A stretch of DNA of 64,000 nucleotides from Avibacterium paragallinarum (GTDB lineage: Bacteria; Pseudomonadota; Gammaproteobacteria; Enterobacterales; Pasteurellaceae), in assembly GCF_900450705.1 (NCBI RefSeq), contig NZ_UGHK01000002.1, forward strand, positions 930,001 to 994,000, given 5' to 3'. The notes under the pieces were generated by a model. That model did not search any database. It saw nothing but the letters and a program-made list of their open reading frames with translations, and was not told the DNA's origin. Of the stretch, positions 18,424-29,209 are shown in pieces. The stretch's first letter is position 1, and each line of letters starts with the position of its first letter. Made by a program: the position numbers and the translations under genes.

Positions 18424-19142
18424 GGGGCTGTCCTAGATAACTAGACTAAACTCCCTTTAACCAATTGTTTTAAAATAGAAATTTGACTTTTTATGTTGCT
18501 GTAATTAAAACGCCATTCACATTCCTTTAAATAAAGCTCAAAATGCGCTTTTGGGATACCATTAAATTTGCGTAAATGGCGTTTTGCTTGGCTCCAAAAA
18601 TTCTCAATTCCGTTAATGTGGTTATGATTTTCAGCAAAATGTGTGCTGTGATTGATACGAAAATGACTAAATTCACTCACATCAAGCACGTCATAACTAC
18701 GATAATTATCGGTGTAAACAATACTATCAGGCTTTACCTGCTCCCGAATAATGGGTAACAAGGTGGCAGATTGCGTATTTGGAACCGCAACGGTATAAAC
18801 CTTGCCATTGCGCTTGAGAAGCCCGAATACCGCAATTTTCCCTGCCGCACCACAACCACGTTTGCCTTTGCGAGCACCGCCAAAATAACTTTCATCGGCT
18901 TCAATTTCACCTTCAAACATCTCTAAGTGAAGGCTGTTTTGATAGATGAGTTGGCGTAAACGATGAAAGTAATATGCGGCAGTCGTTTTGTTTACATTGA
19001 CTAACTCTGCTGCTGTCCTTGCAGTAACACCTGCAACAAATAGCTCAATGAGTTTATTTTGTTTGTGCTGACTTAGACGACTTTTTCTCATTGGTTCATT
19101 CTAACCTAAATAGATTTTTTAGTTGTTATCTAGGACAGCCCC
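18424..19142 (-). mobile_element. IS1595-family element, copy A, 719 bp
   Basis: The element is bounded by 18-bp inverted repeats GGGGCTGTCCTAGATAAC and by an exact 8-bp target duplication TAAAATTT. It is the only one of the four copies in this window with an uninterrupted transposase gene. It sits between the CstA-family terminator and the potD terminator, where it does no obvious harm. Confidence 0.95.
18441..19091 (-). CDS. IS1595-family transposase (ISXO2-like DDE), intact
   Basis: 216 residues. An N-terminal helix-turn-helix (ARTAAELVNVNKTTAAYYF, ~24-42) is followed by the ISXO2-like catalytic core: DESYFGG (~67), IVYTDNYRSYD (~130), and NHINGIENFWSQAKRHL (~158-174) with the acidic residue. 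The Trp in NFWSQ (TGG) is intact here but is TGA in copies B and C. It is therefore the best candidate source of transposase for the other copies. Confidence 0.93.
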   Translation of the reverse strand: MRKSRLSQHKQNKLIELFVAGVTARTAAELVNVNKTTAAYYFHRLRQLIYQNSLHLEMFEGEIEADESYFGGARKGKRGCGAAGKIAVFGLLKRNGKVYTVAVPNTQSATLLPIIREQVKPDSIVYTDNYRSYDVLDVSEFSHFRINHSTHFAENHNHINGIENFWSQAKRHLRKFNGIPKAHFELYLKECEWRFNYSNIKSQISILKQLVKGSLV

Positions 19143-19176
19143 TAAAATTTTGACCGCACTTCGATTTAAGAAAATA

Positions 19177-19204
19177 AAAAACCTCGCATTTCGCGAGGTT
19201 TTTG
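19177..19204 (-). terminator. Terminator of potD
   Basis: ACCTCGC (19181-19187) pairs with GCGAGGT (19193-19199) with A/T tracts on both sides, giving a hairpin followed by T residues on the minus strand, 12 bp after the potD stop codon. Confidence 0.85.
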
Positions 19205-19215
19205 TTTAGAGAAAA

Positions 19216-20292
19216 TTATTTTGCGGCTTTTAATTTTTGGTAGTACTCTTCATAGTATTGAACCGCGTCACCAACATCATCTTGCCAGTAGCTGTTTTGT
19301 AAGACTTCAGCGGTTGGGTAGATAGCAGGATCTTTGGTGATTTCATCTGGAAGTAATTTTAATGCTTCAACATTTGATGTTGGGTAGCCAATTTCTTCGG
19401 TTAATTTTGCAGCGGTTTTCGCACCTAACATATAGTTGATAAGTTTATGCGCACCATCTGGGTTTTTCGCGGTTGCTGGAATAGCAAGGGTATCAACCCA
19501 AAGCACAGGGCCTTCTTTCGGGAATACCATATCTAAAGGCGCATTTTCTTTTTTCGCAATACGTACAGAACCATTCCATAATTGACCCACATTCACTTCA
19601 CCAGAGATGAATGAGTTAGCTGGATTGTCAGAGTTGAAAGAAAGTACGTTTGGACGTAATTTTAATAACTCTTCGTAAGCTTGTTTAATTACTTCAGGAT
19701 CTTGTGTATTTGGATCTTGACCTAGTTTTAACAACGCGATATTGAAAACTTCGCGTGCGTCATCAAGAAGTTGTACTTTACCCACAAATTCTGGTTTCCA
19801 TAAATCGCCCCAAGAGGTGAAGTCAGAACCTTTGTAATCATTGGTGTTATAGGCAATGCCCGGCGCACCCAATAATTGTGGTAAAGAATATTTGTTGCCT
19901 TTATCGTAAGGTTTGTCTAACCAATCTGGGTTTAATTCTTTGATAACAGGTAATTTGCTGTGATCTAATGGCATTAACATACCTTCACGCGCCATTTTTG
20001 ACACAAAGTAGTTTGAAGGTGCGATAACATCGTAACCGCCAGCTTCACCTTGTGTTTTTAATTTCGCGTACATTGTTTCGTTAGATTCAAGGCTTGAAAC
20101 AATGACTTTGATGCCAGTTTCTTTGGTAAATTCGTCTAATAAACCATCTGGAACATATTCTGTCCAAGTGTAAAGATATACGGTATCGTTAGCTGGTGCT
20201 TTAGCGTCCGCATTCTTTGTTTCTTTATCATTACAAGCTGTTAAAGTAACTGCGATCATTCCGGCTGTGAAAAGACCTGCAAATTTTTTCAT
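19216..20292 (-). CDS. potD: Spermidine/putrescine-binding lipoprotein PotD
   Basis: 358-residue periplasmic polyamine receptor of the PotABCD ABC importer. The lipoprotein signal peptide ends in VTLTAC (Cys at ~20). The mature protein has the type II binding-protein fold with DTVYLYTWTEYVPDGLL and polyamine-contacting Trp/Tyr/Asp residues (for example WTEY, SNYFVSKM, LWNGSVRIA). ATG 20292 is preferred over 20301 because AGGAG lies about ten bases upstream of it but touches the earlier ATG. It is separated from potC by 142 bp containing two hairpins. Confidence 0.94.
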   Translation of the reverse strand: MKKFAGLFTAGMIAVTLTACNDKETKNADAKAPANDTVYLYTWTEYVPDGLLDEFTKETGIKVIVSSLESNETMYAKLKTQGEAGGYDVIAPSNYFVSKMAREGMLMPLDHSKLPVIKELNPDWLDKPYDKGNKYSLPQLLGAPGIAYNTNDYKGSDFTSWGDLWKPEFVGKVQLLDDAREVFNIALLKLGQDPNTQDPEVIKQAYEELLKLRPNVLSFNSDNPANSFISGEVNVGQLWNGSVRIAKKENAPLDMVFPKEGPVLWVDTLAIPATAKNPDGAHKLINYMLGAKTAAKLTEEIGYPTSNVEALKLLPDEITKDPAIYPTAEVLQNSYWQDDVGDAVQYYEEYYQKLKAAK

Positions 20293-20324
20293 TTCTATCA
20301 TTCTCCTGTTAAGAGGGTTAGGGG

Positions 20325-20385
20325 CATATTTTGTTTTGGCAAAACAAAATATGAATAAAAAAACGCCTTGAGTGCGTTAAGGCGT
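20325..20385 (-). promoter_or_regulatory. Two consecutive hairpins in the potC-potD gap
   Basis: A perfect 13-bp inverted repeat (20325-20337 with 20341-20353, loop GGC) lies next to a second stem, ACGCCTT/AAGGCGT (20363-20369 with 20379-20385). On the minus strand that second stem is followed by seven T residues and so resembles an intrinsic terminator. Read from potC towards potD, the terminator-like stem comes first. It may let potABC transcripts end or be trimmed, setting a different level for the binding protein. Confidence 0.7.
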
Positions 20386-20434
20386 ATTCTATTTTGTCTA
20401 TACTTATTTGTGAAGTATTATTTTCCTTTTTCGA

Positions 20435-21202
20435 TTATTTATCTTTTTTCGCGATAACTTGGCTTAAAATTACCAAGGTGAGCGAGAAAATAATCATAAT
20501 GGTGGCAAGGGCGTTCACTTCTGGCGTTACCCCTGTTTTTACCAATGAGAAAATTTTCAGTGGCAAAATTTCGTAGCTTACGCCACTCACAAAGGAAGAA
20601 ACCACGACGTCATCAAGGGAAATGGTAAAGCTTAATAACCAGCCTGAAACAATGGCAGGAAGGGCGAGCGGTAAAATAATTTTACGCAAAATGGTAACTT
20701 CACTCGCCCCTAAATCTTTCGCCGCCTCAAGCATTTTTGCGTCAAATCCTTTTAAGCGAGAGAATACGCTCACCACCACATAAGGCAGACAGAAAGTGAT
20801 ATGTGCTAAAAGCAATGACCAAAATCCGAGGGAGATACCTACGATCATAAATAATGCAAGCAAAGACACCGCCATTACAATATCCGGCGACATCATTACG
20901 ATAAACAACATTCCGCTCACCGCCTGTTTACCGCGGAAACGATAGCGATACAAGGCGATCGCCGTTAAGCCACCCAAAATAGTGGAAAAAGTGGCCGCAA
21001 AAAAGGCAATCGTAACAGAATGAAATGCAGCTTGGATTAGGGTATCGTTATTAAATAAACGCTCATACCAATTCCAGCTAAAGCCTTTCCAGCTTAAACC
21101 ATAGCGATCTGCATTAAAGGAATTTGTAACTAAAATGATAATTGGGATATACAAATAAGCGTACACCACCAACATAAAGACATTACGCAGTAAACGGCTC
21201 AT
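20435..21202 (-). CDS. potC: Spermidine/putrescine ABC permease PotC
   Basis: 255-residue inner-membrane permease with six hydrophobic segments. The EAA loop that docks the ATPase is visible as [24 protein letters not shown] (here [14 protein letters not shown], ~160). It pairs with PotB to form the translocation path. Its start overlaps the potB stop by one base, showing a tight operon. Confidence 0.95.
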   Translation of the reverse strand: MSRLLRNVFMLVVYAYLYIPIIILVTNSFNADRYGLSWKGFSWNWYERLFNNDTLIQAAFHSVTIAFFAATFSTILGGLTAIALYRYRFRGKQAVSGMLFIVMMSPDIVMAVSLLALFMIVGISLGFWSLLLAHITFCLPYVVVSVFSRLKGFDAKMLEAAKDLGASEVTILRKIILPLALPAIVSGWLLSFTISLDDVVVSSFVSGVSYEILPLKIFSLVKTGVTPEVNALATIMIIFSLTLVILSQVIAKKDK

Positions 21203-22062
21203 TATTCCAACTCCATTTTCTTATTCATTAATTTGCTTGCTTTGTAATAAACAAAGATGAGTAATGCCATTAAAATAGTCAAACCAATGCTAATCGCTGA
21301 TCCAAATGGCCAGTTGCGAGAAATTAAGAATTCGCTCTTAATTACGTTACCCACCAGTAACACTTTTGCACCACCTAATAAGTCAGCTACATAGAACATT
21401 CCCATTGCGGGTAATAATACTAATAAGCAACCCGCAATAATGCCTGGCATTGTGAGCGGAATAATCACTTTAACAAAACGTTGGAAGCTGTTTGCCCCTA
21501 GATCTTTGGCAGCTTCTAACAAGCGATGATCTAATTTTTCGATAGCCGCGTACAATGGCAAAATCATAAATGGCAATAATAAATAAACCAAGCCAATGAT
21601 AACTGCCACTTCTGTATTAAGAATACGAATTGGCTCATTAATAATGCCTAAAGTGAGTAAGGTGCTATTTAAAATGCCTTTCACGCCAAGGAAAATTTTC
21701 ATTCCATAAATACGAATTAAAGAGTTCGTCCAGAACGGCAATACCACTAAAAAAAGCAAAATTGGGCGGTATTTTTCTTTAATTCGACTAATCATAAAGG
21801 CAAAAGGGTAGCCGATGATTAAGCAAATAATGGTGGCGATACCTGACATATAAAGGGAATTCCACACCACTTGTGCATACAGCGGTTCAAATAAGCGGGT
21901 GTAATTCTCAAAGGTGAAAGGCAAAGCATAAAAATTACTGCTATCACGAGTTAAAAAGCTCACGGTCAGCACCAATAAATTTGGTGCTAACACAAAGAAA
22001 ATTAACCAAGCAAAAATAATTGCAATGGTGATTTTCTGGAATTTGTTATTAGCTATCTTCAT
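21202..22062 (-). CDS. potB: Spermidine/putrescine ABC permease PotB
   Basis: 286-residue inner-membrane permease with six predicted spans. The EAA-loop motif [17 protein letters not shown] lies at ~185-201. Its first 14 bp overlap the end of potA, so potA-potB-potC are translationally coupled. Confidence 0.95.
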   Translation of the reverse strand: MKIANNKFQKITIAIIFAWLIFFVLAPNLLVLTVSFLTRDSSNFYALPFTFENYTRLFEPLYAQVVWNSLYMSGIATIICLIIGYPFAFMISRIKEKYRPILLFLVVLPFWTNSLIRIYGMKIFLGVKGILNSTLLTLGIINEPIRILNTEVAVIIGLVYLLLPFMILPLYAAIEKLDHRLLEAAKDLGANSFQRFVKVIIPLTMPGIIAGCLLVLLPAMGMFYVADLLGGAKVLLVGNVIKSEFLISRNWPFGSAISIGLTILMALLIFVYYKASKLMNKKMELE

Positions 22063-23206
22063 CGTCTAACACAACCTCCCAGCCTTCGTGCCAAGTGAGG
22101 GCAACTTTTTGTCCAATGGAGTGATCCATATGCGGGTCGTCTTCATTGAAAAATTCGCTAACAAGCACTTTCATATTATTGTGATCAAGAATAACGCTGG
22201 ATTCCAAAGTCATTCCTTTATAGTTACGATCAGAAATATGCCCAATAATCGCTTTAGATTGCTCGTTTTCGTCTAATTCTTCAATCAGAATATCTTCTGG
22301 GCGCAGAAGCACTTTCAAATGCTGTTCTGGCTTAACAGGAAGTGCGGTGTAAATTTCGCACACTCTTCCTTCCACATTGGCTTTAACGGTTTTTTCACTC
22401 ACGCGTTCGATCACTTTGGCATCAAACACATTGATTTCACCGATAAAGCGTGCCACAAATAAATTCTTAGGTTCTTCGTAAATTTCGCGTGGCGTACCAT
22501 CTTGTTCAATATTGCCTTTATTCATCACGATAATACGATCAGACATTGTTAAGGCTTCTTCTTGATCGTGGGTAACGAAAATAAAAGTAATGCCTAACTG
22601 ACGTTGCAAGGCTTTCAGTTCATTTTGCATTTCTTTACGCAATTTATAATCCAATGCGGAAAGAGATTCGTCTAACAACAACACTTTTGGCTTATTTACC
22701 ACCGCTCTTGCAATAGCGATACGCTGTTGCTGCCCGCCTGAAAGCTGGGTTGGCTTACGCTCTGCCATTTCTTCCAAACGAACCATACGCAAGGCTTCCA
22801 TTACACGGGGTTTAATCTCCGCATTTGGCACTTTTTGCATACGCAAACCAAATGCCACATTTTCAAAAATGGTCATATGTGGGAACAGTGCGTAGCTTTG
22901 GAATACGGTATTAACAAAACGGCGTTCTGCGGGGACGTCAGTAATATCCTGACCGTCAAGAATAATTTTACCACCATTAGGATCTTCTAACCCTGCGATC
23001 AAGCGTAAAACCGTCGTTTTACCACAGCCTGAAGGCCCTAAAATTGTCAAAAATTCGCCATTGTTAATGGTAAGGTTTAAACCATCAATAATCGTTTTAT
23101 CACCATAAGATTTGGATAAAGAACGAAGCTCAATAATCGGCTTGGTTTGAACTGAATTTTCCACTAGCTTTGGTTTTCTCCCTAAGAAATTGATTGCAAC
23201 ATACAT
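22049..23206 (-). CDS. potA: Spermidine/putrescine ABC transporter ATPase PotA
   Basis: 385-residue ATPase. Walker [17 protein letters not shown] is at ~57, the Q-loop in [10 protein letters not shown] (~97), the signature [14 protein letters not shown] (~150), Walker [13 protein letters not shown] (~170) and the switch His in [14 protein letters not shown] (~203). A C-terminal TOBE-type regulatory domain (~255-385) follows. The first ~20 residues are not conserved, so a downstream GTG/TTG start is possible. First gene of the potABC(D) operon, divergent from the pepT-like gene. Confidence 0.95.
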   Translation of the reverse strand: MYVAINFLGRKPKLVENSVQTKPIIELRSLSKSYGDKTIIDGLNLTINNGEFLTILGPSGCGKTTVLRLIAGLEDPNGGKIILDGQDITDVPAERRFVNTVFQSYALFPHMTIFENVAFGLRMQKVPNAEIKPRVMEALRMVRLEEMAERKPTQLSGGQQQRIAIARAVVNKPKVLLLDESLSALDYKLRKEMQNELKALQRQLGITFIFVTHDQEEALTMSDRIIVMNKGNIEQDGTPREIYEEPKNLFVARFIGEINVFDAKVIERVSEKTVKANVEGRVCEIYTALPVKPEQHLKVLLRPEDILIEELDENEQSKAIIGHISDRNYKGMTLESSVILDHNNMKVLVSEFFNEDDPHMDHSIGQKVALTWHEGWEVVLDDEDS

Positions 23207-23364
23207 AGATAAAAATAAGTGCTAATGATATAGCGATCATTCCATAATGAAAAGTAATTAATCGTGTTTAACCGAAAAAAATTGCCTTTAATCTTGTTAT
23301 ATATCAATGCGGCAGATTTTTGAAAGGTTAGAATGGAAAAATGTATTTTAAGGGAGAGTGAAGA

Positions 23365-24621
23365 ATGCACGAGGAAAATCACGAACAATATAAACGAGGA
23401 TTGCTAGAACGTTTTTTTAATTATGTCAGTTTTGATACACAATCAAAATTTAATGCCAAGACGTGCCCTAGCTCTTCTGGGCAGCTTAAATTAGCTAAAT
23501 TTCTACAACAAGAGCTTTCAGCCTTAGGACTACAAGAAATCGAGTTGAACAAGCAAGGCGTGCTTACTGCATTTTTGCCCTCTAACCTTAGCCCTAAAAT
23601 GCTAACTATTGGCTTTATTAGCCACCTTGATACATCGCCTCAATGCAGTAGCAAAAATGCCTTACCTGAAGTTATTGAAAATTATCGTGGTGGGGATATT
23701 TCTCTTGGCATAGGGGAGGAATTTATCAGCCCTGTATATCACCCTTTTTTGCAAAAATTGATTGGTAAAACGTTAATCGTGGGTGATGGGAAAAACGTGA
23801 TAGGGGCAGAGAATAAAGCAGGAATGGCTGAAATTATGACCGCACTTTATTTTCTGCGTCAGAACAGAACGCCCCATTGTAATATTCGTGTTGCTTTTGT
23901 GCCAGATAAAGAAATTGGACAAGGAATGAAATATTTTCCTTTGGAGAAATTTATTTGTGATTGGGCGTATTGTTTTGCAAGTGAAGGCGTGGGGAGTTTC
24001 GGTTATGAAAATATAAATATTGCCACCGCCACTGTTGTTCTTTATGGTCGTAATATTCAAGCAGGGCTAGCGAAGGGAAAAATGTGCAATGCCTTAACCC
24101 TTGCGTGCGAATTTCAAAAAGGGTTACCCGCTCAAGATATTCCCGAAAAAACAGAAGGAAAACAAGGTTTTTTTCATTTAGAAAGTTTAATTGGGGACAT
24201 TGAAAAAGTGGAAATGCGATATTTAATTTGCGATTTTGATGCCGTGAGTTTTGAACAACGCAAAGCATTTTTGGCGATGATGATCGTGGATTTTAACCGC
24301 AAAAAACGCTTAAGGAAGAAAGCTCAGTTAAGCATTGAAGATCAATACGGCAATATGGGTGAAGTCATCAAACAGCAACCAAAATCTATCCAACTTGCCG
24401 ATTTAGCAATGAAGCAATGTGATATTGAGCCGATTCTCACGCCAATCCGTTCAGGCTATCTCGGTGCGAAATTGGCAGAAAAACAGATTCCTTGCCCAAT
24501 GTTATTTACTGGCGGCTATAATTTCCATAGCAAGCAAGAATTGACCACCCTTGAAGGAATGTGGGACGCCACAAGGGTGATTGTTAAGCTTGTTGAGCTA
24601 GCCAATAAAATGGCAAATTAA
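23365..24621 (+). CDS. PepT (peptidase M20B) homologue lacking catalytic residues
   Basis: 418 residues, full length for peptidase T. The N-terminal HLD of the first zinc site is kept (SHLDTSPQ, ~88), as is the C-terminal YNFHSKQEL. Elsewhere the active site is altered: GADNK/GADDK is GAENK, the catalytic PDEE is PDKE (Glu to Lys), the metal Asp of the TID/TVD segment is replaced (CFASEG), the substrate-binding NxH is RNIQAG, and the GGTDG loop reads SGYLGA. The frame is intact along its full length. It is therefore probably an inactive or repurposed PepT relative. Its stop meets that of glnE tail to tail (4-bp overlap). Confidence 0.85.
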   Translation: MHEENHEQYKRGLLERFFNYVSFDTQSKFNAKTCPSSSGQLKLAKFLQQELSALGLQEIELNKQGVLTAFLPSNLSPKMLTIGFISHLDTSPQCSSKNALPEVIENYRGGDISLGIGEEFISPVYHPFLQKLIGKTLIVGDGKNVIGAENKAGMAEIMTALYFLRQNRTPHCNIRVAFVPDKEIGQGMKYFPLEKFICDWAYCFASEGVGSFGYENINIATATVVLYGRNIQAGLAKGKMCNALTLACEFQKGLPAQDIPEKTEGKQGFFHLESLIGDIEKVEMRYLICDFDAVSFEQRKAFLAMMIVDFNRKKRLRKKAQLSIEDQYGNMGEVIKQQPKSIQLADLAMKQCDIEPILTPIRSGYLGAKLAEKQIPCPMLFTGGYNFHSKQELTTLEGMWDATRVIVKLVELANKMAN

Positions 24622-27572
24622 TCAAACAGCTCTTGCCAAACCTGTTCAATAAAAGTTCGTTGTTGGCGAAATTCCTCTTGGTTTACCACCGCGGGTAGCC
24701 CGAGTAAATTTAAGTGGTGAATACGGTCGCGTAATTGGGTGTAAGCGTTTTTTAATTGTTCAGAAACGTTAAAATTTAGCACCGCACTTTGTGTTATGGC
24801 TTCGTCTGCCATTGACTCAAAAATCCGCACATTATCCGACCATTTTGTTAAGGCGGGATACTGCGGAGCGTAAGCCAGCACCAAATATTGGGCGATAAAT
24901 TCAATATCCGTAATACCGCCTTTGTCGGTTTTAATATGAAATTCTTCAGAATGGGTGCTGGCGAGGTGTTGATACATTTTTTCTCGCATTGCTTTCACGT
25001 CTTGCTTAAGCTGTGCGAGATCTCGCGGAGCGGAGAGAACCCGATGACGAATGTCTTCAAAACGCTGGCGGAGTTCAGGCTCACCATAAACAGCACGGCT
25101 TCGCACAAGGGCTTGTTTTTCCCACGTCCACGCCTCGTTAAGCTGGTAATTTTCAAATGCCTTGAGCGAACAGCCGAGCAATCCCGCATCACCTGAAGGG
25201 CGTAGGCGAATATCCACTTCGTAAAGAATGCCCGCATTCGTATTCATACTAAAAATGCTGATGACTTTTTGAGCAAGCTTGAGATAAAACTGATTGCTAT
25301 CAATCACTTTTTTCCCGCCGACGGTTTGTCCCGTTTGAGTTCCATCAAAAAGGAAAACAAGATCTAAATCCGATTTATAGCCCAACTCAAGCCCGCCCAA
25401 TTTACCATAGCCAACAACCAAAAAGCCTTTTTCATTCGGAGCGAGAAACTCAGGCACGCCAAAACGAGCGGTAATCTGTTGCCACGCTAAATTTACCACC
25501 GCGTCAATAATGGCTTCGGCTAAATAGGTGAGATGATCGCTCACTTTCATCACCGGCAACGCACCCAGAATGTCGGCGGCAGCAACTCTCAGTAAGGTGC
25601 TTTGCTTAAATTGACGCAGGGCATCAATAAATTGTTCTTCATCATCTTGTGGCAAACGGAGCAAATATTGCTGTAATTCCGCAGGATATTGGCTGAAATG
25701 AACAGGGTTGAGCAGAGCCTCGCGATCTAACAATTCATCAAGCAAAATCGGGTGGCGAGCCACTTGTTCGGCGATAAGTTGCGATTGCGAACACAGCTCG
25801 ATTAACTGATTTAAAACTTGCGGATTTTCCACCAGCAATTCTAAATAAGTGGTGCGAGTGAGGATTTTTTCCACAATATCCAACATTCTTGGCAGCAAGG
25901 TTTGATAGGCTTGATGACAGAAAACTTGATTGAGCAAAATCGGCATTAACTGAGCCAACACGCCTCGTCCACGCACGCCAATCGGGCGGCGGGGAAGTTC
26001 CATTCTAAATTGATTAAGCCGTTGTAAAAGCGGGGCATTTTCCTCTGGATTAATGCCATTTTGTAATAGCATTTGTCGCACATCGTCCTCATTTAAATCT
26101 TCCTCAAGAAAATCATTCCACTGATTGGCTTCTTGTGGCTCGCTTTCATTTTCCTCACCAATTAATTGTGAAAAAACACACCGCACTTTTTGTTGATGAT
26201 GTTGCACCAAGGCATAAAAATCCACCCAATTTTCAATCGGATTATTTACTTCAATCGGCTGATGTTGTGCGTTCCATTGGGTGTAATGCTGAGCCGCGAA
26301 GATTAACCTTGCACGATCAAGGGCTTTTTCTGGTAGGGTTTGCGTTTGCTTATCATCAATGGCTTGTAGCACGTTTTCCACTCGGCGTAAGAAAAGGTAG
26401 GCATTTTGCAAGTCTTGTCGCTCTTGCGAATTAAGCAGTGTCAGCCTTTCTAACTCAGACAAAATCTTCAACAGCGAATGTTGTTGCAAACTGGCTTCTC
26501 GCCCGCCACGGATCAGCTGAAACACTTGTACGATAAATTCAATTTCACGAATGCCCCCCGCACCTAATTTAATGTTATCCACCAAACCACGACGGCGGAC
26601 CTCACGCTCAATTTTGCTTTTCATTTCGCGTAAAGATTGAATTACGCTGAAATCAATATAGCGACGATAAATAAAAGGGCGGAGCAAATTTTGCAAGGTT
26701 TTTACATTGGGATCGTGCGGATCTGCCCCTAAAATTCGCCCTTTGATCATCGCATAACGTTCCCAATCACGCCCTTGTTCTTGATAATATTGCTCCATCG
26801 CATTAAAACTCAGGGCTAACGCACCCGCTTCCCCAAAGGGACGCAATCGCATATCGGTACGATACACAAAGCCGTCGGGCGTATATTGATCTAACGCGTT
26901 AATTAAGCGTTGCCCAAGCCGAGTGAAAAAGACGCTATTTTCAATAGACCGCCTTGCCTCTTGCGTTTGCCCGTTTTCAGGATAGGTGAAAATCAAATCA
27001 ATATCAGAAGAAAAATTCAGCTCAAAGCCCCCCAATTTGCCCATTCCTAAAATGTAAAGCTGCTGCGGATTGCCTTGGCTATCCATTGGCGTTCCCATTT
27101 CCGCACTAGCTCTCGCATACAGCCAATCTCTCGCCGCAATAATCAGGCTTTCTGCCAGTTGAGAAAGACGAATAAAAATTTCTTCTACGGTGGCGAAATT
27201 CAAGCTTTGACACAAACTGAGCTTTGCCATTTCGCGATGACGGAATAAACGAAGCTGGTGGTGAAATTCTGTATCGTCCACAACATCACTTAGCAAGGTT
27301 TGCAAGGCTTGGCGATAATAATCCGCACTTTCCAAATGGGGAAGCTGTTGCCAACATTGGTGCAAAAAGTGCGGTTGTTTTTTAAAGACTTCTGCCACAA
27401 AATCAGACATTGCAATGCCCTGTGCGAGTTTTCCGATTTTGCTTGCGGGATCGTTTTTGTCTTTCGCAATCTGCTGATAAATCTCAGCGTTATAGTCATC
27501 AGGAAAATGGTGACATAACAGCTCAGCGAGTTGATTGAGCGTATTATCAAGATGTGAAGTGGCGATTGTCAT
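24618..27572 (-). CDS. glnE: Glutamine synthetase adenylyltransferase/deadenylylase GlnE
   Basis: 984-residue bifunctional nucleotidyltransferase that adds or removes AMP on glutamine synthetase under PII control. Both nucleotidyltransferase sites are visible: the N-terminal deadenylylase with [12 protein letters not shown] (~188) and the C-terminal adenylylase with [12 protein letters not shown] (~735), each with its GxGKLGG lead-in ([11 protein letters not shown] and [11 protein letters not shown]). A central regulatory helical region separates them. Length is slightly over the family average. Confidence 0.96.
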   Translation of the reverse strand: MTIATSHLDNTLNQLAELLCHHFPDDYNAEIYQQIAKDKNDPASKIGKLAQGIAMSDFVAEVFKKQPHFLHQCWQQLPHLESADYYRQALQTLLSDVVDDTEFHHQLRLFRHREMAKLSLCQSLNFATVEEIFIRLSQLAESLIIAARDWLYARASAEMGTPMDSQGNPQQLYILGMGKLGGFELNFSSDIDLIFTYPENGQTQEARRSIENSVFFTRLGQRLINALDQYTPDGFVYRTDMRLRPFGEAGALALSFNAMEQYYQEQGRDWERYAMIKGRILGADPHDPNVKTLQNLLRPFIYRRYIDFSVIQSLREMKSKIEREVRRRGLVDNIKLGAGGIREIEFIVQVFQLIRGGREASLQQHSLLKILSELERLTLLNSQERQDLQNAYLFLRRVENVLQAIDDKQTQTLPEKALDRARLIFAAQHYTQWNAQHQPIEVNNPIENWVDFYALVQHHQQKVRCVFSQLIGEENESEPQEANQWNDFLEEDLNEDDVRQMLLQNGINPEENAPLLQRLNQFRMELPRRPIGVRGRGVLAQLMPILLNQVFCHQAYQTLLPRMLDIVEKILTRTTYLELLVENPQVLNQLIELCSQSQLIAEQVARHPILLDELLDREALLNPVHFSQYPAELQQYLLRLPQDDEEQFIDALRQFKQSTLLRVAAADILGALPVMKVSDHLTYLAEAIIDAVVNLAWQQITARFGVPEFLAPNEKGFLVVGYGKLGGLELGYKSDLDLVFLFDGTQTGQTVGGKKVIDSNQFYLKLAQKVISIFSMNTNAGILYEVDIRLRPSGDAGLLGCSLKAFENYQLNEAWTWEKQALVRSRAVYGEPELRQRFEDIRHRVLSAPRDLAQLKQDVKAMREKMYQHLASTHSEEFHIKTDKGGITDIEFIAQYLVLAYAPQYPALTKWSDNVRIFESMADEAITQSAVLNFNVSEQLKNAYTQLRDRIHHLNLLGLPAVVNQEEFRQQRTFIEQVWQELFD

Positions 27573-27649
27573 AGCAAATCCTTTACAAAATGAGGGGGAA
27601 TGCGGATAACTATAAAGAAATTTTTGTTATTTTGGAAATTTTTATTTTG

Positions 27650-27727
27650 TCGTGTAAATTGCCTGAGTGGAGATAGGATTTTTAGAAAAATAATGCTTGA
27701 TGTTCGCTTCTCGCTTGTTTTCGAGCG
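27650..27727 (-). repeat. Truncated copy of the ~200-bp intergenic hairpin repeat
   Basis: The arm TGTAAATTGCCTGAGTGGAG followed by GATTTTTAGAAAAAT, then GATGTTCGCTTCTCGC, matches the inner part of the repeats at 30.0-31.3 kb (for example 31140-31210 in the same orientation). It ends abruptly at 27728 where the IS110 3' end begins, within what would be the apical loop of the repeat. Confidence 0.7.
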
Positions 27728-27812
27728 TTGTAGCAACTGTATTCCGCTAAAAAGCAAAAATACAAATTCGTTAATTAAAGTGCGTGAGCGTCCCATTGCG
27801 AGTCATCGCGGA
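27728..27812 (-). mobile_element. IS110 3'-end remnant (85 bp)
   Basis: The reverse complement is identical over 85 bp to the 3' end of the complete IS110 copy (42190-42274), covering the last transposase codons and the right end. It is cut at 27812/27813 by the start of IS3 copy 2. The matching IS110 5' part lies 25 kb away beside IS3 copy 1. Confidence 0.92.
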
Positions 27813-27869
27813 TGATCTGCACCCCAAAAGTTGGACTAAATAACCAACTGATTAAGGTGCAGATTTTTT

Positions 27870-28379
27870 ATGACTAAATATACTCAACGTTTCAAACAAC
27901 AAGTGCTCGACTTTTATCATCAAAATGGAAAAAACCGTTCGCTTACTCGCCAGTATTTTCAGCTTCCCCAAAGCACGTTAGCACGTTGGATTGCGAAATT
28001 TAATCATAATGGAATCAATGGATTAGCTGTGTTAGGTAAAAAACGATGTTATTCTGTTGAGTTTAAATTAAAGGTTATTCAAGCTATCAAAAAAGGCCAG
28101 TGCTCCGCTGAAGCCGCCTGCTTTCGCTTTGATATCCCCAGTTCAGGGATAATTAGTCAATGGTTGCAACGCTTTGAAAAACAAGGTATAGATGGGTTAT
28201 TACTCAAACCTAAAGGTCGTCCAAGTATGAAACTCAACTCGCCTAAAATGCCACCAACGCCCAAAACAGAAGAAGAACGCTTGCGTTACCGAATTTTGGA
28301 ATTAGAAGCGGAGAATGCAATGCTAAAAAAGTTGCAGGAACTCAACCAACAAAAAATGCAGAAAAAGCCGTCATCGTAA
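27870..28379 (+). CDS. IS3-family OrfA (helix-turn-helix protein), copy 2
   Basis: 169 residues, the same protein as OrfA of copy 1 apart from GKKRC for SKKRY near residue 56. Two helix-turn-helix units are followed by a leucine-rich C-terminal helix that mediates multimerisation in IS3-family OrfA proteins. Confidence 0.88.
   Translation: MTKYTQRFKQQVLDFYHQNGKNRSLTRQYFQLPQSTLARWIAKFNHNGINGLAVLGKKRCYSVEFKLKVIQAIKKGQCSAEAACFRFDIPSSGIISQWLQRFEKQGIDGLLLKPKGRPSMKLNSPKMPPTPKTEEERLRYRILELEAENAMLKKLQELNQQKMQKKPSS
28362..28367 (+). promoter_or_regulatory. Candidate -1 frameshift site joining orfA to orfB
   Basis: AAA AAG read in the orfA frame lets both tRNAs slip back one base into the orfB frame, which is open here (E-K-A-V-I-V-N-A-L). 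IS3-family elements normally make the OrfAB transposase this way. The identical site is in copy 1. Confidence 0.65.
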
Positions 28380-28390
28380 ATGCCTTACGC

Positions 28391-29209
28391 TTGCGTTTCC
28401 CGTTGGAATTGTTACTCAGGCTAATCGGATTGGCACGCAGTTCGTTCTTTTATCATCTCAAGCCAAAGTCGGATAAAAATGTAGCGATTTCACAGAAAAT
28501 AGAGGAAATTTATCGCAAAAATGACGAAAATTATGGTTATCGTCGAATTACCTTGGAATTAAGGAAATACTTGATTATCAACCACAAAAGGGGGCAAGCG
28601 ATAATGCAACGTTTGGGGTTAAAAGGAAAAAGTAAGCAGAAAAAATATCGTTCTTACCAAGGCAAAGTGGGACACATTGCCGATAATCTGTTGCAACGGG
28701 ATTTTACGGCAACGATGCCGAATGAGAAGTGGGTAACGGATATCACCGAGTTCAAATGTGCGGAAGGCAAAGTGTATTTATCGCCGATTAAAGACTTGTT
28801 TAATAACGAAATTATTGCTTATGATGTGGCGAGAAGTCCGAATTTTGAGCAGATAACCAGAATGTTGACCCAGGCGGTGAACCGATTAGCGGGGGAAAAA
28901 CCGATACTGCATTCCGACCAAGGGTGGCAGTATCAAATGATGGGTTATCGGGAGATATTGAAAAAACACGGTATTACGCAAAGTATGTCGAGAAAAGGCA
29001 ATTGCCTTGATAATGGTGCGATGGAAAGCTTTTTCGGGCGATTGAAGACGGAATGTTACTTTGGCAAGCGGTTTGAAACCTTTGAACAGCTTGAAAAAGT
29101 GATTCACGAGTACATTCATTACTACAACAATGAGCGTATTCAAGTGAAGCTCAAAGAACTAAGCCCTGTGGAATACAGAACTCAGTCCTTGAATGAAATT
29201 AGAATATAG
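28391..29209 (+). CDS. IS3-family transposase OrfB, copy 2
   Basis: 272-residue DDE integrase domain with [15 protein letters not shown] and [13 protein letters not shown]. At the positions where copy 1 varies it reads SPNFEQ, QSMSRK, YYNNERI and KLKEL. Both copies look catalytically complete. Translation probably starts in orfA and shifts; the annotated TTG is only the first possible independent start. Confidence 0.88.
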   Translation: MRFPLELLLRLIGLARSSFFYHLKPKSDKNVAISQKIEEIYRKNDENYGYRRITLELRKYLIINHKRGQAIMQRLGLKGKSKQKKYRSYQGKVGHIADNLLQRDFTATMPNEKWVTDITEFKCAEGKVYLSPIKDLFNNEIIAYDVARSPNFEQITRMLTQAVNRLAGEKPILHSDQGWQYQMMGYREILKKHGITQSMSRKGNCLDNGAMESFFGRLKTECYFGKRFETFEQLEKVIHEYIHYYNNERIQVKLKELSPVEYRTQSLNEIRI

